From contig MSED01000007.1 of NCBI GenBank assembly GCA_002099365.1, forward strand, positions 682,001 through 746,000: 64,000 bases of DNA, read 5' to 3'. A program made the translations under genes and the position numbers. Positions 55,988 to 64,000 of the stretch are shown here, one piece after another (the first letter of the stretch is position 1; the number at the start of each line of letters is the position of its first letter). This DNA comes from Phialophora verrucosa. Taxonomy: Eukaryota > Ascomycota > Eurotiomycetes > Chaetothyriales > Herpotrichiellaceae. Below the pieces are notes generated by a model, which saw only the letters and a list, made by a program, of their open reading frames with translations, did not search any database and was not told the origin of the DNA.

Positions 55988-56712
55988 ATGACAGATAGTG
56001 AAGGATATCCCAGGCCGGGCGGTCGCTTAAGGCAACTCAAGCAGAAGTCAACCACTGTAGTCGCACCCAGCGTCTATGATACGTTCAGCCTCAGGTTTGC
56101 ATTGGAGGCTGGCTTCGACCGACCATACACAGTCAGCCGAACCCGTCGCCCCAGATATCCCCGTCGGATGCTAGTCAACTCGAACAGACAGGGGCAGGTA
56201 CCTCTGCTTCAATGCTGTGCCAGCCTGATCAAGAACTCACTTCCCTCAGCGACCTGAGAGCCCGTGCAGAGATGATCTTCAACTTGGATCCGCAGGTACC
56301 GCTCCTCGCAGACGCCGACGAGGGGTACGGTGGCCCGATCATGATGGCTCGCGGCTTGGAGAAGCACCTTGGTAACGGGGCGGCGGCGCTGCATATTGAG
56401 AATCAAATTCACACCAGGAAATGCGGTCACCTCGAAGGCAAGGAGGTTGTTGCGCTCGTCACTTTCGTCCAACGGACTACAGCTACTCATCAGGTCAGGG
56501 AGAGACAGGGCTCGATATTGTGGTCATCGCGCGCACGGATGCATTGCAGAAGGATCGTTTCGAGGAGGCTATTCGCCAACTGCAAGGAGAATGCGAGGGA
56601 AACACTGGTGCCCTCGCCGACGCCTGTCCTGCTACACAATGAAAAGTGCTTTCCAATCAAGAAGCTTTTCACCGGTGTGCGCCTCGAAGACGCCGTAGTC
56701 GTCACTGCTGCG
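55988..56712 (+). pseudogene. Broken isocitrate lyase/PEP-mutase superfamily gene
   Basis: The first part is coherent. The ATG at 55988 begins MTDSEG...TTVVAPSVYDTFSLRFALEAGFDRPYT, and a weak intron (GTCAGC ... GAACAG) then joins to TGAGTSASMLCQPD, followed by LDPQVPLLADADEGYGGPIMMARGLEKHL and HIENQIHTRKCGHLEGKEVV. These are the substrate- and Mg2+-binding signatures of oxaloacetase/2-methylisocitrate lyase-like proteins, including the catalytic loop KCGHLEGKE. After about 56510 the reading frame must change to reach TGLDIVVIARTDALQKDRFEEAIRQLQ, and then again, with a missing stretch of roughly 60 residues, to PSPTPVLLHNE near the expected end. Frameshifts plus a deletion indicate a recent pseudogene. 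Confidence 0.65.
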
Positions 56713-57082
56713 GCAGGAGGAGTATATATAGCAAAGCCTAGAGGGTCGCATGACCGCTGTGGGCTAAAAAGAGGTGCTGAGATACATGAGTATCGGTCAT
56801 TTTCTTATGGAGAGTTATGGCAGATATAGAAAAGATACGGGCTCTCGCTCTCCTAAGGGCAAGCATGAAGGTCCGGAATATACTATACATATGACAGAAC
56901 TTTTATTATGAAGGAGCCAAGTCCAGCTCTGAGTACATATATGCTTATGATTCAGACGTCGAGGAAAACAATGATGCGGTCCAGTCCATCTGTGTTTGTC
57001 CATCCTCTATCTCAATCCCGGCCTATATAAATGAGCCTCTTTTATTCAAGACCACCAAACCTCATGCGCGATCCAAGCCCAG

Positions 57083-58985
57083 TCAATTGTACTGGTCTAA
57101 CACCGATTGCACCTCCGCGTACTCTCTTTCAATCACCGCCGCGTGATGCGCGGATCTGGGCTTGATCACCACCTCAAATGGCAACGCCACACGGACCGCG
57201 CCCATACTGAAGGCCGTCGTCTCACCCTTGTGAGTAAATGGCGCCGTGTTGGGCGGCCGAGGCTCTCCTGTAGCGGGATCTGTGACGGGAAGAATGTCAA
57301 AGGCCCAAAGAAGCTTGGAAATGCTACGCCACAAGTTTCGCTCTGCCAGATGCATTCCCGGACAAATACGTCGGCCGGCGCCATATCCTATGCCTCATTA
57401 ACACGTCATGCTGGGGAGAGGTTGAGAAGTAGCCCGGCATGTTCTTACCGTAGTGGTCTCGGTTCTGCCAGTCTGCGTTCCCCTGGTAGTGCTCGGCGAG
57501 TCTGGTGCGACCCTCGAACCTGTGTCATCAGTGAGCAGAGAGGAAAGACGGAAAAAGTGGCTGGAACCGACCTTTCCGGCTTGAACTTCTCTGGCTCGGG
57601 ATAGTAGCGTTCGTCGTTGTGGAGACCCCTGGAACACAGTTAAAGAGTGTTCGCCACGGCGAGCAGAGAAGCGAGTTCTCACCAGGTATTCTGCAATACC
57701 AATGCACCTTTGGGAATCTTGAAGCCTCTGTATTCATTGTCTTCATGGACCACGTGCGGGGGAGCGCTCGCAGTGACCGATCTCCATCGCATGGTCTCTT
57801 TCTGAATCTGTGTGACATACGGCAGCTGCTCGTAGTCGTCCCATGTTGGGGTTCGGTCTGGCCCGACCACGGCGTCAATCTGTGCCTGCGCCTTCTTCTG
57901 CTCTTGGATATGACACGCCATGGCCATGACAAACGTGATCAGAGTAGATGAAGTTGTATCAGCACCTCCTTCCAGGATCTCTCCTCCAAGGAATTGGAGG
58001 GAATGAAGGCCGTATGTCCACGAGCCGAGTTCAGAGGAGTCCTTCCCTTTCTTCTTTCCCTCGTCGAGGAAGAAATCCAATAAACAGCCCGTGCGGACAC
58101 CTGCTTGATACCTAGCCATGAACTCTTCCCAGAGCATGGCATACAGGGCGTCCAGCCTCTTCCCGTGCTCGATTGCGCGGCGTTTCCAGTATGCCAATGA
58201 TGAAGGCAGGCGGCGTAGCAACGTAAACGGCCAGGAGTCCACTGGTGGAGCGGCGCCAAGCTCCATGTTCTCGGCAATATAACCCATGGCAGCAACAACG
58301 TCTCGCGCCAGGGGGTCGTCGTACGTCTTCGGCCTCCTCCCGTACGTGAGAGCGCCGCTGATCGCTGCAGCGAAACGCTTCATGAGCCTCTGGAAGTCGT
58401 TGGGATTGTCGAGCAAGGTTTTGAGAAGCACAACCGCCCTGATGTTGTCAGTGAGCTTGAAACAACAAGGTGGCATCGACCGTACTCCGCATTCTGGTAG
58501 GTCATGTGCATCTTATCACATTTCTGCGGCGAGAAATGATGCGAAATCAGCTTCCGACGATCTCGCCACGTGTCGCCAAGGGATTGAAAGACCGCATGGT
58601 GCTTCTTCGTGAGCAGGGTCGCGACATAGCTGTCGACTCTGTCGGAGTAGATCTGCGACCTCTTCTCATACAAGTCCCGGATGGCTTCGCGATCGGAAAT
58701 GACTATCAAGGTGTCCGGTCCCAGCTTTAGAGAAATGATACCGCCGTATTGCTTGCTCCATTCCGTTAACCTTGCATGAGTCCGACTGTCATCAAAACGT
58801 CCCTGAAGAAGTCAGAGGAGCACTTACTGCCACTCGGTTTGAGTGATTGGAATTTGATGGAGATTGCCTAGGAGAGGCACAGTCGGCGGGCCGGGAGGCA
58901 GCCCTTTCTCTCTCCGGCCGATGCGTGAAAGGCGATACAAGGCGATAGCGATGACAATTGCAACGCCCCAGTAGACAACAGCCAT
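57083..58985 (-). CDS. Cytochrome P450 (first of two)
   Basis: Six exons, 58985-58828, 58770-58486, 58438-57683, 57628-57572, 57519-57449 and 57387-57083, give 543 aa. An N-terminal membrane anchor (YWGVAIVIAIALY) is followed by LPPGPPTVPLLGN, the proline hinge. The I-helix reads GGEILEGGADTTSS, ExxR is KETMRWR, the PERF-like motif is FKPERF, and the heme loop is YGAGRRICPGMH, with Cys as thiolate ligand and Tyr in place of the usual Phe. The layout resembles O-methylsterigmatocystin oxidoreductase-type fungal P450s. It should be an ER-anchored monooxygenase. It is divergent from the SDR at 59491, sharing a 505-bp promoter, so the two are likely co-regulated. Confidence 0.9.
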
Positions 58986-59490
58986 GGTTCTTGGTATATC
59001 AACGTGGGTGCTCGAGAGAGAAAACGAATGCTATAGATTTGTTCAAGAATGTTTAATGGCAGTCGTAGCCCTCCGGGGGTAAGGCGCCGACGGCACAATA
59101 TTAGCGCACCGGTGCAAGGAGCGTTTATTCTGTCCTGGACCTCATCTTCCGTCCGGTAAAATGCACCACTGCCTCCACCGAATTTCCAGCACCGAATTTC
59201 CAGCCGGACCTGCCCCATTCATCACAAACCGGACAGTTCCAAACCCTCAAGCGGCGGGGTTCGGGGTTTTCCAGCCAAGCGAACTGGGCTAGATGCACCA
59301 GGATTGCCACGATGGAGAGAAACGAAAGCAGTCTCCCTGTGTGCCTTGGTATTTCTGATGGATTGTTCCAGATAATCATAGTCCGACCGCTCATGCTGCT
59401 CGAGCGAATTGGGCACTTGTAAGTTCGACGTTCGAACTCGTTTCTATTGCTGCGTGATCGCCACAATCCCCCTTTTCCCCCGGTTCTGCA
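58986..59490. promoter_or_regulatory. Divergent promoter of P450 and THN-reductase-like SDR
   Basis: 505 bp between two divergent ATGs. It contains a perfect 14-bp direct duplication, CACCGAATTTCCAG, at 59176-59189 and 59190-59203, a CCGTCCGG at about 59150, and GGCGGGGTTCGGGGTTTTCC at about 59253-59272, related to the element seen at 42483 and 61185. Confidence 0.5.
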
Positions 59491-60381
59491 ATGGGAAACA
59501 GTTCAGAGAACGGAGTTATCACGGCTCCACAGGCGCCAATATCCTCATTGCTCGTTGGGAAAGTGGCCCTTGTGACTGGAGCAGGTATGTCTCCCACAGA
59601 GTCTCCACGCGGAAAAGGACACATGCTGAAGAAATGATACGAAGCACGGGGCATTGGACGGGAGATCGCTGTGGAGCTGGCAAGGCGAGGTGCGGACATC
59701 GTCGTCAACTATGGAAACTCCTCCAAAGCTGCAAACGAGGCTGTTGAGGCCATCAACGCTCTCGGACGCAAAGCAGTGGCCGTCCAAGCGGACGTAAGCA
59801 ATGTTACCCAAATCAAAGCGCTCTTTGAGGAGACCAAGAAACACTTTTCTCGGTTAGACATCGTGGTGTCCAACGCGGGCGCCGTCGACTTCGCCCATCT
59901 CAAGGACGTGACGGAGGACCAGTATGACCGACTGTTTAACCTGAATACTCGTGGTCAATTCTTCATAGCTCAACAGGCGTACCGGCATCTGGAGCCGAAT
60001 GGTCGGATCATTCTTATGAGCTCGGTGACGGCTCAGGCGAAAGGTATTCCCAATCATGTCGTCTACCCCGCGAGCAAAGCGGCCGTGGAAGCCTTTGTTA
60101 GGTTCATGGCGGTGGACTGTGGCACCAGGGGGATCACTGTCAATGCGCTGGCGCCCGGCAGCATGAAGACGGACATGTTCACCGACTTCGCCAGAAAATA
60201 CATACCCAATGGCGACAGCAAGACGGATGAGGAGGTGGAGCAGCTCAGTGCAGCCGTCTCGCCGTTGTGCAGAGTTGGCTTGCCCAGTGACGTGGCAAGA
60301 GTCACGGCCTTCCTTGCGAGCGAGGATGGAGGATGGGTCAATGGCCAGGTTCTCAATATCAGTGGGGGCGGTTTCATCTAA
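59491..60381 (+). CDS. SDR, trihydroxynaphthalene/versicolorin reductase-like
   Basis: Two exons, 59491-59584 and 59645-60381, give 276 aa. The junction makes KVALVTGAARGIGREIAVELARRGADIVVNYGNSS; the Asn-Tyr-Gly and nearby Arg pattern indicates NADP(H). NAGAVDF, catalytic MSSVTAQ and YPASKAAVEAF, then ITVNALAPGSMKTDMFTDFARKYIPNG and the C-terminal VNGQVLNISGGGF are all as in 1,3,8-trihydroxynaphthalene and versicolorin reductases. The acceptor is AAG and gives Ala where relatives usually have Gly (TGAGRGIG). These enzymes reduce phenolic rings of dearomatisable polyketides. Alone, the similarity does not fix the substrate. Confidence 0.88.
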
Positions 60382-60439
60382 CAGGAATACTGGCACCTCA
60401 TGTCACACAAAATCGTATACTGAACATGGTCCGTTGGCC

Positions 60440-60790
60440 GTCCGCTTCAAAGCGATTATCCGATTAGTTACTTCCGCGATCCTATTAATAAGCTACTACC
60501 GACACTATAGCTTATCCTCCTATCCTCTAGATAGTAGATATACTTAAAGATATATTTATAAAAGAGCTTAAGATTATTAAACCTATTGAGATATAGTAAA
60601 TAAGTAGAATTATATAATAAAGAGGAGATTTAATTTATATAAACTTTTAACAGACTAGATTATATCTTTAAAAAATATATTTATAGACTAGTATTGGTTA
60701 CCCTTTCAGCTCTCCCGTCGGGCGTAATAAATTGTGTGTGTATATTCTGTCCGCGAGATTATAACTCCTTTATAGCCTTATCAACACCTT
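60440..60790. repeat. TA-rich island, strongly RIP-like
   Basis: Roughly 60480-60700 is almost entirely A/T with very many TpA steps and hardly any CpA or TpG. It is flanked by a less altered segment ending near 60810. This is typical of a RIP-mutated transposon fragment lying between the SDR and the second P450. No reading frame or terminal repeat is identifiable. Confidence 0.65.
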
Positions 60791-61399
60791 ATGTGGTATT
60801 AAGCGAACGGATGGTTCCTGCGAGCGATTCAGCCAAAAAGGCTGTTCTTGTCTCTTCCCCCCTATACGTCACCATATTTGACAACTTGGTCAACTATGCT
60901 CTGGGCCCGGGGTTGGCGATGAAAACCAACCTACGCAATCCGGCTCCCTCACGTACCTCTCTCCGAGGCTCCTCTGGAGCGTTTCCACGCCAGCGGCCTG
61001 AACCAATTCGCCAACAATGACAAACCCGTGTTCTTCCATTTGGCAACAAAGATTTGGCTCGTGTGCCCTTCGGAGAGTCGCGCCGCGCGGAACGTCCACA
61101 GCTCGCGCGCTCGCGGGACATTGATTCCGTAAAGGGAAATCTGATGCCGAAACCCCCGAGCCGCCATGTTGACGGTCTCAACCCAGATTTCCGGGTTTTG
61201 CGTGCAAAAACTGTATCTACCATCTTTGTGCGATGCCCCAGATTGACCCCGGAATCTGACGAGCGAGCTCCATTCAATATCAACTCCGAGATGGACTTGG
61301 ACAACTACTTCTGGGATGGACTCGTTGAGGCTTCGAGTGCTTCTAGCTGCTGCTCTCCATTTGGTCGTTGTCGTCTGATTTTCTGGACATCTAGCCAAA
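60791..61399. promoter_or_regulatory. Promoter region of the second P450
   Basis: This region contains AGATTTCCGGGTTTTG at 61185-61200 and, on the minus strand, CAGATTCCGGGGTC (61258-61245), about 140-215 bp upstream of the ATG. Both match the recurrent cluster element. Short open frames across it have no homology. Confidence 0.45.
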
Positions 61400-63300
61400 A
61401 TGACCGTCGATATCACCACTCTCCTACCGTTCGCGGTGATCATTCTATTAATCGTTCGGTTGATCTTAATTGGCCGCCGACCAAGAGGATATCCTCCCGG
61501 ACCGCCGACCAAGCCGTTTGTCGGTAATTTGACCCAGGTACGCCAGAGGAAGGATCCTTTGCCGTTTGTGTCGTTTGCTCATCAAACCGTGTGCCTCTTA
61601 GCTTCCCCAGAGAGACATCCACCTGCAGTACCAAGAATGGGCCAGAGAGTATGGTCCAGTGTACAGCATCATGCTGGGGACGAGGCCGGTGATCGTGCTC
61701 TCCAGCGACAAAGCTGTGAAAGAGGTACTAGACAACAACAGTGCAATCACGAGCTCTCGTCCCGAGCGCTGGCTTGGGTACGAGATCTTGACGGGCCGCC
61801 AAAACACCCTGTTCATGGTATGTTGCCTGCGATCCAAATATTACACAGCTCAGTCCGCTCATACACATCATTCCAGCCCAACAATCCGCTGTGGCGCTTT
61901 CACCGCAAGATGTTCCACAAACTGCTGAGCGCGTCGGTGGCGAAGAACTACATTCCGTACATGTCGCTCGAGTCCAAACAGGCGCTTTTCGATATCCTCG
62001 AGACGCCCAATGATTTTTACCATCACATCAAGCGGCAAGTCCATGAAGTCTCTGAGCAACAGGTGCTCTACCAGGGCTGACCGTCACCTCTGAGACAGGT
62101 ACTCGAATTCTCTCATCGTGACCATGACATATGGGTAAGTGTTTCGCTATGGCATTGCTTGATCTTCATGCTGGGCTGACGGCAAATCAGATGGCGCAAT
62201 CCCGATGCCATGGATCCTCGAAACTTGGAGTATCTGCGCACGTAAGCATATGTGACATTTCCTAACGTTGGAGAGATGCGGCATCTGATCAATTTTTCCG
62301 CAGGATTGAAGCTACCGGGCTGGTCCTGCAACGAAGCGTGTCGGCTCTGGCCGATATCTACCCCTTCATCCGATATCTGCCACATTGGATGCTGCCGGGG
62401 GTGTCCGATGCCAAAAAGGTCTTCAAAAAGCAAAGCTCTTTGTATCTGGATTGGTGGAACCAGGTCAAGGAGAAGATGGCTGCGGGAACGCAAAAGCCCT
62501 GTTTCGCGCGTGATCTGATCCTGGCGCAGGAAAAGGAAAAGTTCGAGGACCTGATCGGGGCCTACCTTGCCGGTCTGGCCGTCGAGGGTGGCACGGACAC
62601 GAGTGCCAATACCTTGATCGCGATGGTCCAAGCCATGGTCCTGTACCCGGAGGTGCAACAAAAGGCACATGAGATCATCGATGCTGCAGTCGGAGACCGC
62701 TTTCCCACCTACGAGGATCTGCCGCAGCTCCAATACATCCGGGCCTGCATCAAAGAATCGCTGCGCTGGTTCTCGACGACGTTGCTGGGCGGCGCGCCAC
62801 ACTGCGCTCAAGAAGACCTGTACTACCAAGGCTACCTCATCCCCAAAGGCGCAGAGCTGGTCAACAACGTCTACGCCATCCACCATGACCCGGTCCGCTA
62901 CCCGTCTCCGAAGAAATTCATGCCGGAGAGGTTCATCGACGACTATCGAAGCACGCTCGAGGCCGCCCAGTCCCCCGATCCTGGCCTGCGTGACCAATTC
63001 ACCTTCGGCGCCGGACGTCGCCTGTGTGCTGGTGTGCATGTTGCCGATATCTCTATGTTTGTTACCGCGGCCCGGCTTCTGTGGGCTTTTGATTTCAAGC
63101 CGGCAATCAGCGAGGTGACAGGATTGCCAATACCGCCGGATCCTGACAGGTATACACAAGGGGTGGTGTGCAGCCCGGAGCCGTTCCCGGCCTGTATCAC
63201 ACCGAGGTCGCCCGAGCGAGCCGAGCAGATCCGACAGATATGGAAAGAGGCCCAGAGCGTGCTGGACGAAAATCAGCAATGGATCGCAGCACCGCAGTGA
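61400..63300 (+). CDS. Cytochrome P450 (second of two) with a GC-AG intron
   Basis: Six exons, 61400-61537, 61602-61817, 61877-62034, 62099-62134, 62191-62241 and 62304-63300, give 531 aa. N-terminal anchor LLPFAVIILLIVRLILIG is followed by YPPGPPTKPFVGN. Splicing restores LPQRDIHLQYQEWAREYGPVYS, PNNPLWRFHRKMFHKLL, and HIKRYSNSLIVTMTYGWRNPDAMD. The third intron (62035-62098) starts with GCAAGT; only that GC donor keeps the frame. I-helix GGTDTSANT, ExxR in KESLRWF, PERF in FMPERF, heme loop FGAGRRLCAGVHVAD. The enzyme is an ER monooxygenase probably acting on the cluster substrate. It is related in layout to the P450 at 57-59 kb but not a recent duplicate, since exon structure differs. Confidence 0.9.
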
Positions 63301-64000
63301 AAGGGCTTGGTCGATGCAGGACTCTTTCGAATTACGAATCGTGTCACTGCGAGAGGACAGTGCCCTACGTTTACATGGATCATCCACGGGCCAATGCAAA
63401 TGTTTTAAAGGCTGTTCTCGTCGGGTTTTTCGGTGGGAGTTCGAACGGCAATGCAATTAGCTGAAAAGAGAAGTCATCCGGACGGGCCTGCTGTGATCTG
63501 GCACCGCGGGAGAACCACTTCTGTTTTAGTTGTGCAAGACATAGTAACTACTACATATATACCAGTACCCAGGTAGCCAGCATACAGTTAAGTATCACAG
63601 GTGGCAGGAGCAAAAGATCAAATATTCAGACTCTAGATATACCATCTCGCCTCGCCGACTCTACACGATAGACCAGTATTATTGTCGGATCGGCATATTG
63701 GTACAGCAATAACCGGGCTTTTAGGCTGGACATCTATAAGCGACGACAGCGCCCGCGGCATCATCTCCTTTCGGTCTCAAAGTGGAAACAGAAGGGTAAA
63801 ATACAGTAGTGGAGTACCTAGTTAGACTAATATTGAGTATGATTATTGACGTGGTGCAGCATCGTCGTTATCCATAGCCTAACGGCCACCGTGAGAAGAC
63901 ATTCCAGTCTCTCTTATCATCTACGTCTCCTGCGTTATACGCCGAGGCCGTTTAAGAGTAGCGCTATCGTCGGAGAGAACAATAGGTTAGGTATATAGCC
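63301..64000. other. Right-edge non-coding stretch
   Basis: No gene is recognised after the P450 stop. The sequence becomes moderately TA-rich toward the end but lacks the clear signature of the 60.5-kb island. The right border of the cluster cannot be fixed from this window. Confidence 0.5.

Noticed and set aside
28767..63300. DHN-melanin pathway cluster
   Set aside because: The SD-like and THN-reductase-like genes suggested it, but the dehydratase active site differs, there is no PKS or laccase, and VAO, VOC, FMN oxidase and DUF4243 genes do not belong to that pathway.

Overview
The window is nuclear DNA of a filamentous ascomycete (Pezizomycotina). The evidence is many short spliceosomal introns (about 40-90 nt, with CTGAC/CTAAC-type branch sites), Zn2Cys6 regulators, fungal housekeeping genes and short TA-rich islands that look RIP-mutated. 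The enzyme-rich accessory half would suit an aromatic-degrading lineage such as a black yeast, but the sequence alone does not prove that. All exon structures were assembled by hand from frame continuity, splice consensus and family motifs, and exon lengths were checked for phase.

Left part, 1-28 kb, is mostly core genome. It holds the UTP14 ribosome-biogenesis gene and an accessory trio on the minus strand: a RidA-domain/flavin amine oxidase fusion, a Zn2Cys6 regulator and an APC-family amine/amino acid permease. It continues with mitochondrial ribosomal protein mL41 (long C-terminal extension), the TFIIH subunit TFB1, a DSC2-like rhomboid pseudoprotease, a decayed DUF1295 reductase remnant, diphthamide synthase DPH1, RGP1, a Ca2+/cation exchanger and a dienelactone hydrolase.

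Right part, 28.7-63.3 kb, is a dense run of oxidative enzymes with its own regulator and exporter. In order: SDR, scytalone-dehydratase-like protein, FMN 2-hydroxy-acid oxidase with a peroxisomal-type C-terminus, serine beta-lactamase/transesterase, vanillyl-alcohol-oxidase-like flavoenzyme, TRI12-type MFS transporter, two-domain VOC dioxygenase, questin-oxidase-like Baeyer-Villiger enzyme, SDR, NmrA/isoflavone-reductase-like protein, FAD aromatic hydroxylase, 12-exon Zn2Cys6 factor, two gene relics (methyltransferase, PEP-mutase/ICL family), P450, THN-reductase-like SDR, and a second P450. No PKS, NRPS, terpene synthase or prenyltransferase is visible. The set therefore reads as a ring-oxidising, ring-opening catabolic or tailoring cluster for an aromatic polyketide, quinone or phenolic. 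This function is inferred.

This cluster also carries recurring GATTCCGGG-like elements in several promoters, two GC-AG introns, and AT-rich RIP-like islands at 42.7 and 60.5 kb.
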